64,000 nt of DNA from Runella sp. MFBS21 (GCF_029433105.1 NZ_JARNTW010000009.1:124001-188000), one strand, 5' to 3'; shown: positions 42,895 through 52,448, counted from the stretch's first letter. Numbers and translations are program-made. Notes: generated by a model from the sequence alone, not told the origin.

Positions 42895-43818
42895 TCAGGG
42901 CTTGGTCTGTGAAACCTTAAATTTTTCGATGTATTGGGGTAAGCCGCTCTGTACCATGAAAATTCGTCCGATATATTCGCCTACTATTCCTAGGCTTGTC
43001 AGAATAGCTCCGCCAAAAAAAATCAGTATAATCAGGTTTGAATTAAGAAAAAAGAATTTGGAATGAATCGCAAAAAGGGCGATATCTATCAAACTAATCA
43101 ATACCGAAAGTCCTATAGAAAACAAACCCACGCCCGTCAGAATACGCAAAGGTTTGAGGGAGTAGCCAAACAAGATAGTCATAAACAAAGAGGTAAGTTT
43201 GCGAAGTGTGTATCCTGACTCTCCCTCTTGGCGTTTGTTATGAAATACTTCTACGCGTCCTATGTGCCGAGTGACCCTAAATATCAAACCATCTATGTAA
43301 GGATAAGGCCCTTTGTATTTGATGATTTCTTTGACAACGGGCTTGGAAATAAGCTTAAAACTTGATAGATACAAATCGGAAGGTTTTTCTAATAACCATG
43401 TAGTGATCCGATTGACGAGCCAGCTGCCAAAATTTCTAAAAGGAGAATGTTTTTTTTGGGGATAATAAGAATACACAACATCGAAATTGCCTTCTTGAGC
43501 GGTTTGTACCAGTTTCAGAATTTCGGAAGGAGGATTTTGAAAATCATCATCAATCATGACAGCATAGTCTCCTTCGGCGTGATTGAGGCCGCACATGACG
43601 GCGTTGAACTCACCAAAATTGCGACGGAGGGTGATGAATTTGACATTGGCAAATCGTTGTGCAAGCTCATTACATACACTTTCAGATTGGTCTCTACTTC
43701 CGTCGTTGACCAAAATAATTTCTAAATCGCTTTCTTCTAAAGTCTGTAGTACGTGCTCAACCAAACTGCCGATTGTTTGTTCGCTATTATATACTGGAAT
43801 AATAATCGACAGGCGCAT
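42895..43818 (-). CDS. family 2 glycosyltransferase, DPM1/GtrB-like
   Basis: The 307-residue protein has a GT-A domain: [12 protein letters not shown], the nucleotide-binding Asp in LVNDGSRD, and the metal motif DDD in [11 protein letters not shown] (about 91-101). Two C-terminal transmembrane helices lie at about 230-300. This layout is shared by enzymes that load a sugar on undecaprenyl phosphate. Its start overlaps the aminotransferase gene by 32 bp, indicating tight coupling. It probably supplies the lipid-linked sugar for the membrane transferase. Confidence 0.92.
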   Translation of the reverse strand: MRLSIIIPVYNSEQTIGSLVEHVLQTLEESDLEIILVNDGSRDQSESVCNELAQRFANVKFITLRRNFGEFNAVMCGLNHAEGDYAVMIDDDFQNPPSEILKLVQTAQEGNFDVVYSYYPQKKHSPFRNFGSWLVNRITTWLLEKPSDLYLSSFKLISKPVVKEIIKYKGPYPYIDGLIFRVTRHIGRVEVFHNKRQEGESGYTLRKLTSLFMTILFGYSLKPLRILTGVGLFSIGLSVLISLIDIALFAIHSKFFFLNSNLIILIFFGGAILTSLGIVGEYIGRIFMVQSGLPQYIEKFKVSQTKP

Positions 43819-44914
43819 AGATTTGAGACACAGATTGGTTAACGGTTTTGACTATATAGGCAGCTTCGTCGTTGCTTAGAGAGGGATTTAGAGGGAGACT
43901 TACCACTTCATTATGAATTTTCTCCGTCAGAGGCAACGATAGATGATTGTAGGCTTCGTAGGCTTTTTGTTTGTGAGGAGGTACAGGATAATGAACCGTC
44001 GCCTGAATACCATTGTCCATCAGAAAATCTATGAACTGTTCTCTTTTAGGGTGACGTATCACAAACAAATGCCAAGCGTCTTCGGAGAGGGTATCAATAT
44101 TTGGTAGAGTAATTGAATGATTTTGAATCCCCTTGACAAAGACCCTTGCCAATTCGCGGCGGCGTTTATTTTCTGTATCTAAGTATTTGATTTTTACATT
44201 CAACACTGCGGCTTGTATTTCATCAAGGCGGCTATTGGTACCGATATCGTCGTTGTAGTATTTAATAGTAGAGCCGTAGTTTCGTAAGCTACAAAGCTTG
44301 CGGGCAAGTATAGGGTCATTGGTAGTGATAGCACCTGCATCGCCGAGAGCGCCTAAGTTTTTGGTAGGATAAAAACTAAAAGCAGCGGCATCCGAAAGGT
44401 CGCCTGCTTTTCGACCTTGATAGGTGGCACCATGTGCTTGGGCGGCATCTTCTACTACTTTGAGGTTGTATTTTTGCGCGATTTCCCAGATTGGCATCAT
44501 ATCACAGCATTTGCCATATAAGTGTACGGCCATGATAGCTTTGGTACGAGGCGTGATTTTTTTTTCTATTTCGTTAGGGTCAATATTGAGGGTATCAGGA
44601 TTGGGCTCTATCCAGATAGGTTTAAGTCCTAAGCTAGTTACTGACAAAATAGAGGCTATATAAGTATTGGCAGGGACTATTACCTCACTATTTTTAGGGA
44701 AATCAAACGCTTTGAAAATCAGTTCTAAAGCATTAAGACCATTGGCGACCCCTACACAGTGATTTACGCCACAGTAAGCGGCCCAGTTTTGCTCAAAAGT
44801 AGCGACCTCTTTTCCCAGCACATACCACCCTGATCTAGCCACTCTCTGAATAGCCTCCTCAATTTGTGCTTGATAAGGTTGATTTACACGTTGAAGGTCT
44901 AGATGTGGTATCAT
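43787..44914 (-). CDS. DegT/DnrJ/EryC1 family sugar aminotransferase
   Basis: The 375-residue PLP enzyme has [14 protein letters not shown] with the conserved Asp, and the Schiff-base Lys in [16 protein letters not shown] (Lys near 184). Such enzymes aminate keto-sugar nucleotides. The preceding gene encodes a ketoisomerase of the FdtA type, so the pair resembles FdtA/FdtB, which make dTDP-3-amino-3,6-dideoxyhexose. The start codon overlaps the ketoisomerase stop by 4 bp. The exact sugar is inferred. Confidence 0.92.
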   Translation of the reverse strand: MIPHLDLQRVNQPYQAQIEEAIQRVARSGWYVLGKEVATFEQNWAAYCGVNHCVGVANGLNALELIFKAFDFPKNSEVIVPANTYIASILSVTSLGLKPIWIEPNPDTLNIDPNEIEKKITPRTKAIMAVHLYGKCCDMMPIWEIAQKYNLKVVEDAAQAHGATYQGRKAGDLSDAAAFSFYPTKNLGALGDAGAITTNDPILARKLCSLRNYGSTIKYYNDDIGTNSRLDEIQAAVLNVKIKYLDTENKRRRELARVFVKGIQNHSITLPNIDTLSEDAWHLFVIRHPKREQFIDFLMDNGIQATVHYPVPPHKQKAYEAYNHLSLPLTEKIHNEVVSLPLNPSLSNDEAAYIVKTVNQSVSQIYAPVDYYSSI

Positions 44915-45279
44915 GGTTTTTCAGTGATGTAATCGTTTTTATCATAATACTGGTTTGAGAGTACTAGTAAAATGGCATCTTTTGAAAACTGATCCATAAT
45001 ATGCCAATCACCTGGTTGCAAAATCAAGCATTGAGTAGGTTGATTCAGCAAAAATGTATGTTCGGTCTTATCTGTAGTTGTAACTGTAATGCGGCAACTT
45101 CCCGAAACAGGAATAAGGGCGTTCCAAGTAGTAGAGTGACCATGCTTGGCGCGTTCTTGCTCGGGCGGAACACCATAGATGTAAAAGGCACGCTTAATAT
45201 CGCCGGGTAAGATTTTTTCAAATACGGTAAGTTTTCCTTCGGCGGCGCCGTAGGTGTTGAGTTCAATCAATTGGGGCAT
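44911..45279 (-). CDS. FdtA/WxcM-like sugar nucleotide 3,4-ketoisomerase
   Basis: The 122-residue single-cupin protein shows the FdtA pattern: [13 protein letters not shown] with the conserved Arg and Tyr, [19 protein letters not shown] with the active-site His residues, and [13 protein letters not shown]. Relatives shift the keto group of dTDP-4-keto-6-deoxyglucose from C4 to C3 before transamination. Length is about 15 residues shorter than typical FdtA. It is the first gene of the five-gene cluster. Confidence 0.88.
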   Translation of the reverse strand: MPQLIELNTYGAAEGKLTVFEKILPGDIKRAFYIYGVPPEQERAKHGHSTTWNALIPVSGSCRITVTTTDKTEHTFLLNQPTQCLILQPGDWHIMDQFSKDAILLVLSNQYYDKNDYITEKP

Positions 45280-45426
45280 AATGGGTAAAGAAACGGAATT
45301 AAAGGTGCTGTTAGGCTTTTGACCGTAAATAAACGTATTTTTTTCAAAAAACCCGTTCTGTATGCCTTTTTTTTGAAAAGCTTAAACGAAAAGTAATAGA
45401 GTTTATTATAAAACCAAAGTGTAATA

Positions 45427-45461
45427 AAACAAAAAACCCCGTCAGAAACGGGGTTTTTTAG
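45427..45461 (-). terminator. terminator of glnA
   Basis: aaaaaaccccgt (45431-45442) pairs with acggggtttttt (45448-45459) around a cagaa loop. It stands 21 bp after the glnA stop, and both strands have A/T tracts. Confidence 0.88.
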
Positions 45462-45479
45462 TGCTATGTATTCCAAAAA

Positions 45480-46505
45480 TCAGATTTTAACAGCTTTGAC
45501 AGTCTTAATGATGCGAGCTGCCACTTTGTAAGGATCAGCCGCTGAGTTTGGACGGCGGTCTTCTAACCATCCTTTCCAGCCCTTTTGTACGGCTGCAATA
45601 GGAATGCGGATAGATGCTCCACGGTCAGAAACTCCATATGAGAACTGGTCGATAGATTGTGTTTCGTGTTTTCCGGTCAAACGGAGGTGGTTGTCAGCGC
45701 CATATACTGCAATGTGTTCAGCTACCACTGGAGCAAAAGCTTGACAAATTTTGTCGTAAGCTTCTTTGTTACCAGCTGTGCGAAGTACAGTATTTGAGAA
45801 GTTGGCGTGCATACCTGAGCCATTCCAGTCGGTAGCTCCAAGAGGCTTACAATGCCAGTTGATACCTACGCCGTATTTTTCGCCGATGCGCTCCAACATA
45901 TAGCGAGCAATCCAGATTTGGTCGCCCGCTTCTTGAGCTCCTTTAGAGAAAATTTGGAATTCCCACTGACCTGCAGCTACCTCAGCATTGATACCTTCTA
46001 CGTTAAGGCCAGCTTGTAGACAATACTCAAGGTGTTCTTCGATAATATCACGTCCAAAGGCATTTTTTGCACCTACTGAGCAGTAGTATGGACCTTGGGG
46101 AGCAGGGTAGCCATTGGCAGGGAAGCCAAGGGGTTTATTAGTTTCAAGGTTCCACAAGAAGTATTCTTGTTCAAAACCAAACCAAAAATCATTGTCATCA
46201 TCATCAATAGTAGCACGGCCATTAGACTCATGAGGAGTACCATCTGAATTTAAGACTTCGCACATCACCAAGTAAGCAGGAGTTCCCAATTTAGAACGCT
46301 CTGGATCTGAAACGATATATACTGGTTTCAATAAACAGTCTGAAGACCCGCCTGGTGCTTGCTCAGTTGATGAACCATCAAATGACCACATGTCGCAATC
46401 TTCCAATTTCCCAGAGAAGTTGTTCTCAATTTTGGTCTTACTACGCAAACTTTGGGTGGGCTTGTAGCCGTCTAACCAGATGTATTCCAATTTAGCCTTT
46501 GCCAT
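45480..46505 (-). CDS. glnA: type II glutamine synthetase
   Basis: The 341-residue length and motifs (WSFDGSSTEQAPG, FGFEQEYF, INAEVAAGQWEFQI, NGSGMHANFS, SDRGASIRIP) mark the eukaryote-like GSII, which assembles as a decamer and makes glutamine from glutamate, ATP and ammonia. It is alone on its strand with a strong promoter (46567-46598) and a terminator. GSII lacks the adenylylation site, so control is likely transcriptional or by feedback. Confidence 0.97.
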   Translation of the reverse strand: MAKAKLEYIWLDGYKPTQSLRSKTKIENNFSGKLEDCDMWSFDGSSTEQAPGGSSDCLLKPVYIVSDPERSKLGTPAYLVMCEVLNSDGTPHESNGRATIDDDDNDFWFGFEQEYFLWNLETNKPLGFPANGYPAPQGPYYCSVGAKNAFGRDIIEEHLEYCLQAGLNVEGINAEVAAGQWEFQIFSKGAQEAGDQIWIARYMLERIGEKYGVGINWHCKPLGATDWNGSGMHANFSNTVLRTAGNKEAYDKICQAFAPVVAEHIAVYGADNHLRLTGKHETQSIDQFSYGVSDRGASIRIPIAAVQKGWKGWLEDRRPNSAADPYKVAARIIKTVKAVKI

Positions 46506-46566
46506 TGACAGTATAATTTTAGGTGGTTGAATAAATCTTTTGTAGTTGTTGTACTTTTTACGGATT

Positions 46567-46598
46567 CAAAATTAAGGTCTTTTTATGGAATCACCAAA
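46567..46598 (-). promoter_or_regulatory. glnA promoter
   Basis: On the minus strand TTTG (46598-46595) and TAATTTTG (46574-46567) are separated by 20 bp, an exact match to the Bacteroidota -33/-7 consensus. Transcription would begin about 55 bp before the ATG. Confidence 0.75.
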
Positions 46599-46599
46599 T

Positions 46600-46864
46600 A
46601 AAATTTTATATTTTTTAACATTAACCATTTTTTATACAACAAATTGGCTGTTTATTATATAAATATGATAATTTTTTGTACTAATTCAAGATGTATTGAA
46701 ATTTGTGAGCTTTTGGATTAAAAAGGTAAAATATGGAGAAAGTAATATTAAAAATAATAGTAAAACTAGTTATGAATAGTGAACTAAGCAAAAGTTGGAT
46801 TATTATAAATTGCCGCGAATGCGTATAAAATGTAGTATATTTCTAGGAAGTCAGTTTTATAATC
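46600..46864. other. AT-rich part of the gap between ABC-F and glnA
   Basis: The gap from 46506 to 46989 is 484 bp. Apart from the glnA promoter at one end and the ABC-F terminator at the other, this stretch is very AT-rich (long A, T and TA runs) with no ORF of note. It could bend or bind regulators, but I see no repeated motif. Confidence 0.4.
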
Positions 46865-46899
46865 ATAAAAAAAGGCAGTTCTCTAGTGAGATACTGCCT
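46865..46899 (-). terminator. terminator of the ABC-F gene
   Basis: ggcagt-tctc pairs with gaga-actgcc (46874-46899) around a tagt loop. On the minus strand it is followed by a T-tract, and it lies about 90 bp after the ABC-F stop. Confidence 0.75.
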
Positions 46900-46989
46900 A
46901 AATGAATAGAATGAAAATCTAAATAATTAGCTCAAAGAAGTAGCGAAGAGTAGTTTGGGCAACAGCATAGCCATCATAGACTTGCTCAC

Positions 46990-48630
46990 TTATTTGGCTT
47001 TTCGCTCAATTTCCCGAAGATTCTCCATTTTTTTGTTGCGCAAAAATCCATTGATGTCTTCGAGGTGTTCTTTTACACGCTGATTCCCAAATTCAAAGAC
47101 TTTTTCGGCCAGCCCGTCAAGGAAGTCGCGGTCGTGCGAAATCAAGATGATAGTACCGTCAAAAGCCTTGAGCGCATCTTTTAAAATATCTTTGGTTTTG
47201 AGGTCGAGGTGGTTGGTAGGCTCATCCAAAATAAGTAGGTTGACGGGTTCGAGCAGCAGTTTAATCATTGCCAAACGCGTACGTTCGCCACCCGATAGTA
47301 CATTTACTTTTTTGTTGATGCTTTCACCGCTAAACATAAACGCCCCCAAAATATCCTTGATTTTGGTACGAATCTCGCCCACGGCGATGTTGTCGATGGT
47401 TTGAAAAACACTTAGTTCGCCGTCTAGGAGTGAAGCTTGGTTTTGGGCAAAATACCCAATCATCGAATTATGACCGAGTTTCATGCCGCCTTGATAATCG
47501 ATTTCGCCCATGATGGCTTTGACAAGCGTCGATTTTCCTTCACCGTTTTTACCCACAAAAGCCACTTTTTGGCCGCGTTCGATAGTGATACTCACGTCTT
47601 TGAACACCAAGTGGTCGCCATATGACTTGCTCAGTTGTTCCACAATCACGGGATAATTGCCCGAACGAGGCGCTGGTGGGAATTTCAGATTCAGGGCCGA
47701 AGTATCCACTTCATCTACTTCTACGATTTCCAGTTTCTCCAGCATTTTGACCCGCGATTGCACCTGCAACGTCTTCGAATAAGTACCCTTGAAACGTTCG
47801 ATAAATTCGGTCGTTTCGGCAATCATTTTTTGTTGGTCGTTGTACTGCTTTTGCTGCTGCTCAAGGCGCTCTTTGCGGAGCTGTAAATAATGGGAATAGT
47901 TTACCTTATAATCATAGATACGCCCCATGGTGATTTCGATGGTGCGGTTGGTGATATTGTCCACAAAAGCGCGGTCGTGGGAGATAACAATCACCGACTT
48001 GGCGGTATTGACCAAAAACTCTTCAAGCCACTGAATTGATTCAATGTCGAGGTGGTTGGTAGGCTCATCGAGCAAAATCAAGTCTGGAGTTTTCAGGAGA
48101 ATCTTGGCTAGCTCAATCCGCATCCGCCAGCCTCCGCTAAACTCACTGGTTTTGCGGGCAAAATCGGTTCGCAAAAAGCCCAATCCCAGCAGTGTTTTTT
48201 CTACTTCTGCATCGTAGTTGACTTCTTCGTTGGAGTAAAACTTTTCGCTTAGTTCTGATACCCGCTCGATAATCGCCATGTATTCGTCCGATTCGTAGTC
48301 GGTACGGGTTTCGAGCTGATGATTGAGGGCATCAAGTTCGGTTTTCATCTCCTGGGCTTCAGCAAAAGCCTTGGAGGTTTCCTCAAATACCGTCGAATCA
48401 TCTTTGGTCAGCAAATGCTGTGGAAGGTACGCAATGACGGCATCATTGGGAGCGGAGATTTTGCCACGTGTGGGCTTGTCGGCACCGGCGATGATTTTGA
48501 GCAAGGTGGATTTTCCTGCGCCATTTTTGCCCATAAGGGCGATTCTATCTTTTTCGTTGATGTTGAAAGTGACATCGCTAAACAGCGCCCTTCCCCCAAA
48601 CTCTACGGTTACGTTATCTACAGAAATCAT
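46990..48630 (-). CDS. ABC-F family ATPase
   Basis: The 546-residue soluble protein has two ABC domains: Walker A GKNGAGKST and GKNGEGKST, signatures FSGGWRMRIELAKILL and LSGGERTRLAMIKLLL, and Walker B LILLDEPTNHLD in both. A linker of about 80 charged residues (LRKERLEQQQKQYNDQQ) joins them. With no membrane domain it is a ribosome-binding ABC-F factor (Uup, EttA and YbiT group), helping stalled translation. Membership in a resistance subgroup is not shown by sequence. A TATCTTTG box at 48660-48653 (minus) may be its promoter. Confidence 0.93.
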   Translation of the reverse strand: MISVDNVTVEFGGRALFSDVTFNINEKDRIALMGKNGAGKSTLLKIIAGADKPTRGKISAPNDAVIAYLPQHLLTKDDSTVFEETSKAFAEAQEMKTELDALNHQLETRTDYESDEYMAIIERVSELSEKFYSNEEVNYDAEVEKTLLGLGFLRTDFARKTSEFSGGWRMRIELAKILLKTPDLILLDEPTNHLDIESIQWLEEFLVNTAKSVIVISHDRAFVDNITNRTIEITMGRIYDYKVNYSHYLQLRKERLEQQQKQYNDQQKMIAETTEFIERFKGTYSKTLQVQSRVKMLEKLEIVEVDEVDTSALNLKFPPAPRSGNYPVIVEQLSKSYGDHLVFKDVSITIERGQKVAFVGKNGEGKSTLVKAIMGEIDYQGGMKLGHNSMIGYFAQNQASLLDGELSVFQTIDNIAVGEIRTKIKDILGAFMFSGESINKKVNVLSGGERTRLAMIKLLLEPVNLLILDEPTNHLDLKTKDILKDALKAFDGTIILISHDRDFLDGLAEKVFEFGNQRVKEHLEDINGFLRNKKMENLREIERKAK

Positions 48631-48652
48631 TAAGCAAGGTTATAATGAAGTG

Positions 48653-48660
48653 CAAAGATA
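48653..48660 (-). promoter_or_regulatory. -7 box of the ABC-F gene
   Basis: TATCTTTG on the minus strand matches TAnnTTTG, 22 bp before the ATG at 48630. The nearest CAA (-33) is only 14 bp away. Confidence 0.45.
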
Positions 48661-48835
48661 AGGGGAAGGAGGGGCAATAATATCTATTATAATAATGATT
48701 TTTATTGAAAAACGGGATTTTTCCCCTACAATTAGGGGGGAAATACTCTAGTTGAAATATTTTTTGTTTAAGATATTTGTACTTCTATTTAAATAGAATA
48801 TCTTTCAATTTATTAATCTAAATCTCTTTACTCTT

Positions 48836-49330
48836 ATGGAATTAAACCTAATACAGTTAATCGAAGATTTACAAGAGGCTAAGCATTTACTTGCTCATTC
48901 ATTTGTCGAAAATGAACGTTTGCAGGGAAGTATTGACGAAAGTATAGCTATTCTTCAAGAATTAGATTTGTTTTACTTTAGCTCTAAGCAAAAAGCTAGA
49001 TCTATCGACATTGGGCTGGAAAAAGCACTAGAACTAAGAGCACTTTTTAAGGACAAATTTGGCACTCTTTCTAAAATTTTTCCAACTTCTTTTGCTATTG
49101 ATGTAACGGATATTAATACTCTTTTAAGTTTGAATGGCGGGGAGGGCAGGCTAAGAATGTATCCAGTATACGAAGAACGCGTTGTTAATAGATCGGGCAG
49201 TCCAATTTTAAACAAATTTAGCTGGGCATTTGTGGCTGAAAATAAAAATAAGGAAATTATTACTACATCAGTAATTGATGTTTTAGAGCCTTGCCCTCCT
49301 GATTGCCCTGCTATTGACGTTTTAGCCTAA
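48836..49330 (+). CDS. unknown protein upstream of a kinase cluster
   Basis: The 164-residue protein has no signal or membrane segment. The N-terminal 75 residues look helical (LIQLIEDLQEAKHLLAHSF); the rest is beta-rich and ends in a Cys-Pro-rich tail (EPCPPDCPAIDVLA). I recognise no family. It precedes a membrane protein gene by 12 bp and two kinase genes, so it may be part of the same signalling unit. Confidence 0.7.
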   Translation: MELNLIQLIEDLQEAKHLLAHSFVENERLQGSIDESIAILQELDLFYFSSKQKARSIDIGLEKALELRALFKDKFGTLSKIFPTSFAIDVTDINTLLSLNGGEGRLRMYPVYEERVVNRSGSPILNKFSWAFVAENKNKEIITTSVIDVLEPCPPDCPAIDVLA

Positions 49331-49342
49331 TATTTAATATAT

Positions 49343-49969
49343 ATGGTAATCTATCGTATTGTATACTATATTATTATTGGGATAGGAATTATCACAGGAC
49401 TTTATCGCTTTTTGAAATTGAATAAAAGTAGTAAAGTCCTTTGGTATTTACTTATAATGACGATATTTACAGAGCTATTGGCACTTTACGCAGGGAAGAA
49501 GTGGCGTAATAATTGGGCTATTTATGAAGTTTATCAATTGTTAAAGTATATATTAATTGTTTTTGTTTATTCACAAGAATTGCCACATTTTAGGAAATGG
49601 ATACTATATAGTGCTGTAATTGTTGTTTCTGTTTTCGTAATAGAAATCTCCTATTATCAACAAAAATATGCTTTTATTTGTCAGACGATAGAAGGGGTAT
49701 TTATTGTTTTATGGATGCTGATATTTTTTCGAGAGTTATTGAGAAGCAATACAGAGAACCCTTTTGTTAGTTATCCACTTTTTTGGATAAGTGTAGGTTA
49801 TTTGATTTTTGAGGTGTCAGTGCTTTTTAATTTTAGTGCATTTAATTTTATTTTAAAATATGGGAAAGAATATTTGCCTATTCTAAAAAATATTAGAATA
49901 GCGGCTAATTATGCCTTATACAGTATGTATATCGTAGCTTTTATGACAAAGCAAAATAGTCTAAAATAG
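49343..49969 (+). CDS. integral membrane protein of unknown function
   Basis: The 208-residue protein has about six or seven hydrophobic helices along its length, with short loops and no conserved enzyme motif. The next gene (49979) encodes a small membrane-anchored histidine kinase whose input domain is only one helix. This protein could be the sensor part, encoded separately. That is inference from order (9 bp gap) and topology. Confidence 0.7.
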   Translation: MVIYRIVYYIIIGIGIITGLYRFLKLNKSSKVLWYLLIMTIFTELLALYAGKKWRNNWAIYEVYQLLKYILIVFVYSQELPHFRKWILYSAVIVVSVFVIEISYYQQKYAFICQTIEGVFIVLWMLIFFRELLRSNTENPFVSYPLFWISVGYLIFEVSVLFNFSAFNFILKYGKEYLPILKNIRIAANYALYSMYIVAFMTKQNSLK

Positions 49970-49978
49970 TGCTTTATA

Positions 49979-50776
49979 ATGCATCCTGAAATTATTATAT
50001 CATTTATTGCTTTTTCAATAGTATTTCTTCTTTTAGTAGGTTTTGTTGTTACTTTCGGATTGCTTTTCCAACGCCGCCAAACCCAAAACCGCCAAGAAAA
50101 AGCCGCCCTTCACGCCCAGTACCAGCAAGAAATCCTCCAAGCGCAGATTGAAATCCAGAATCAGACCCTAGCCCATGTGGGTAAAGAACTTCATGACAAT
50201 ATCGGTCAACTCCTCTCGGTGGCGCGGCTCCAACTCAATATCCTAGAATCAGAAGAAACACCTACACTTACTCAAGTAAAAGAAGTAAACGACGTAATAG
50301 CGCAGACTATTGATGAGCTACGCGCCCTCAGCAAAAGCCTTGACGGTGATTTTGTCAAAGATTTTGGCTTGGTCGAAAGCCTTTCGCATGAACTAGGAAG
50401 GATTCGGCAAACGGGGAAATATCACACCGAAATCATCCACCAAGGGGAGCCTTATCGCTTAGAAGGTAAAAAAGAAATGGTGATTTTTAGGGTAGTGCAA
50501 GAAATACTGAATAATATCCTCAAACATGCTGCCGCCAAAAATATCAAAGTACTGCTCCAATATCAGCCTGAAACGTTTGTGCTCATTGTACAGGACGACG
50601 GTCGGGGATTTGACAAAGCCCAAGTGCTAGACAAAACCTTGGAGGTGTCAGGTGCGGGTTTGCGCAATATACAACGCCGTACGGAGCTGCTAGGCGGCAA
50701 TTGCCTGATTGAATCTACACCGGGACTAGGTACCAAAGTACAGTTGGTGCTGCCTTCTTCCAAACCAATACCGTAA
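49979..50776 (+). CDS. sensor histidine kinase (HisKA_3, single TM helix)
   Basis: The 265-residue protein has one N-terminal membrane helix (about 7-30), a short coiled coil, and a HisKA_3 domain with the phospho-His near residue 71 (VGKELHDNIGQLLS). The HATPase has N box ILNNILKHA (about 177) and G box VQDDGRGFD (about 204). It lacks any sensory domain, so input may come from the membrane protein encoded before it. A degenerate copy follows (50969), then a response regulator at 51801. Confidence 0.93.
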   Translation: MHPEIIISFIAFSIVFLLLVGFVVTFGLLFQRRQTQNRQEKAALHAQYQQEILQAQIEIQNQTLAHVGKELHDNIGQLLSVARLQLNILESEETPTLTQVKEVNDVIAQTIDELRALSKSLDGDFVKDFGLVESLSHELGRIRQTGKYHTEIIHQGEPYRLEGKKEMVIFRVVQEILNNILKHAAAKNIKVLLQYQPETFVLIVQDDGRGFDKAQVLDKTLEVSGAGLRNIQRRTELLGGNCLIESTPGLGTKVQLVLPSSKPIP

Positions 50777-50779
50777 AAA

Positions 50780-50808
50780 TCCCCTGCTAAAAGGGGAGAT
50801 TTCCCCTT
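50780..50808 (+). terminator. alternative hairpins after the kinase gene
   Basis: tcccc (50780-50784) can pair with gggga (50793-50797), and aaggggaga can instead pair with ttcccctt (to 50808). There is no T-tract, so the function is uncertain. Confidence 0.35.
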
Positions 50809-50968
50809 GTGATTCAATGGGCTGTATTCTATTTTCGCTGTACCTAAAAAAGCTAGCTACTTTCACCTTTCTAGGGGCATTGTTTTGGCCACACCATTTT
50901 TTTGCATTTTACAAATTTCGCTAGTTTTTGAGTGTTTTGAAGTGCCCACTATCCGTTCATAATTTTAA

Positions 50969-51742
50969 TTGATTTTTTCGTTATCAACACCCCAAAGAAA
51001 AGCGGTGGCTCATGCTACTTGGCTTTATTGTAGTATTTTATTAATATTGAAATACATTGTGAGACAGCAACTAAATCGTCGGCCGAAGAATATTATTCTG
51101 ATGAACAATTTCCAGCAGGAAGTACTAGAGGCGCAAGTGGAAATACAAAAACAGGCCTTTGAGCGTGTAGGCGCAGAACTCTACGACAATATCGGGCAGA
51201 TGTTGTCGGTGGCTAAGTTGTATTTATACGCACTTGAAGACAGTCCACTTGATGACCAACAGCAAACCTATGTAAAACAAACCAACGACATTGTAGGACA
51301 GTCGATTACAGATTTGAGATCATTGATTAGAAATTTGGAGTCTTACTTGGTTCAAGATTTTGATTTAAGTAGTAGCCTGGCATTAGAAATACAGCGCATC
51401 CGCAAAATAGACCGAAAAGAGATAGAATTGGTGGTCAAAGGAACTGTTTATTCTTTAGGGTATGATAAAGAAATTGTACTTTTTAGGAGTATTCAGCAAT
51501 TGCTATTTATGGTTTGTGCCGCTTGTGAATTCGCTCCATTGGCGATTTTATTACATTATAAGCCAGCCAAGCTTGAGATTAGTATACAAGCTCAGCTTTG
51601 TGAAGGTGCGCAAATAGAAAATTCAAAAGAGTGGAGTCACATTCAAGAACGTTTGGGATTGATTGAGGGGGGATGTAAGTTCGAAAATGTTGACGCTAAA
51701 TCAGCTCTATTAGAGATGAAGGTCTCGGTAGATGTTCTATAA
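50969..51742 (+). CDS. degenerate histidine kinase homologue (pseudokinase)
   Basis: The frame opens at a TTG at 50969; the first in-frame ATG is at 51101. Alignment by eye with the kinase at 49979 is clear over QQEVLEAQVEIQKQAFERVG, but the phospho-His site ELHDNIGQ reads ELYDNIGQ (Tyr near codon 72). The HATPase N box is gone (QLLFMVCAACEFAP), and the G box DDGRGFD has become LCEGAQIEN. It should neither phosphorylate nor bind ATP normally. An ATG at 51012 in another frame gives MLLGFIVVFY then stops, like the helix of the intact kinase, so the N-terminus may be frameshifted. It could be a decaying copy or a regulatory dimer partner. Confidence 0.7.
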   Translation: MIFSLSTPQRKAVAHATWLYCSILLILKYIVRQQLNRRPKNIILMNNFQQEVLEAQVEIQKQAFERVGAELYDNIGQMLSVAKLYLYALEDSPLDDQQQTYVKQTNDIVGQSITDLRSLIRNLESYLVQDFDLSSSLALEIQRIRKIDRKEIELVVKGTVYSLGYDKEIVLFRSIQQLLFMVCAACEFAPLAILLHYKPAKLEISIQAQLCEGAQIENSKEWSHIQERLGLIEGGCKFENVDAKSALLEMKVSVDVL

Positions 51743-51800
51743 AATCAACGAAGAAACAACTCATAACCATCAAAAAGCTATACTACACCCTTTACTCCTT

Positions 51801-52448
51801 ATGAAAACCACTCTTGCTATTGTAGACGACCACGAACTAATGGCCAAAGCGCTATCGGGATTGATACAAAAATACGAGGACTATGATGTAATGTATGAAG
51901 TGACCAACGGTCGCGAATTGCTCAATCGTATCAAACTCAGAATGATACCAGAAATAGTGTTATTGGATATTAGCATGCCCGAAATGGACGGTTTTGAAAC
52001 GGCTCTTTGGCTCAAAAACAATCATCCAGAAGTGCGAGTATTGGCACTTTCCATGAATGATAAGGAAGAATCAATCGTGGGGATGCTGCGCAATGGAGCG
52101 CGGGGCTATCTTTTGAAAGGCTGTAAACCCTTCGAACTCAAACAAGCATTGGATGCTATAGTTCAAAAAGGGTATTACTATACCGAATTTGTGACGGGAC
52201 AATTGATTAAAAACTTAAATCCTGAACAAAACAGCAGCCCCGCAGCTAGCTTGGGTCTCAACGACCGTGAAATGGAGTTTATTAAGTGGGCCTGTAGTGA
52301 ACTTACCTACCAAGAAATTGCGGATAAAATGTGTGTAAGTCCCCGCACGGTAGATGGCTATCGAGAGGCGGTATTTCAAAAAATGGGTGTGAAAAGTCGC
52401 GTAGGAATGGTGATAGTTGCAATACGCCTCAAATTGGTGGATTTGTAA
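51801..52448 (+). CDS. LuxR/NarL family response regulator
   Basis: The ATG at 51801 starts MKTTLAIVDDHELM, a normal receiver start; the frame is open from 51732, overlapping the pseudokinase end. The 215-residue protein has Asp56 (LLDISMP) as phospho-acceptor, Lys in YLLKGCK, and a C-terminal LuxR HTH (LNDREMEFIKWACSELTYQEI). The likely partner is the intact kinase at 49979. Confidence 0.93.
   Translation: MKTTLAIVDDHELMAKALSGLIQKYEDYDVMYEVTNGRELLNRIKLRMIPEIVLLDISMPEMDGFETALWLKNNHPEVRVLALSMNDKEESIVGMLRNGARGYLLKGCKPFELKQALDAIVQKGYYYTEFVTGQLIKNLNPEQNSSPAASLGLNDREMEFIKWACSELTYQEIADKMCVSPRTVDGYREAVFQKMGVKSRVGMVIVAIRLKLVDL

Noticed and set aside
46900-46989. A 16-codon ORF on the minus strand between ABC-F and its terminator
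   Set aside because: It starts MMAMLLPKLL and is hydrophobic, but it is too short and lacks any pattern that supports a gene.
46990-48630. Naming the ABC-F gene as an antibiotic-resistance protein
   Set aside because: Sequence shows only the general ABC-F layout; the linker does not allow assignment to a resistance subgroup.
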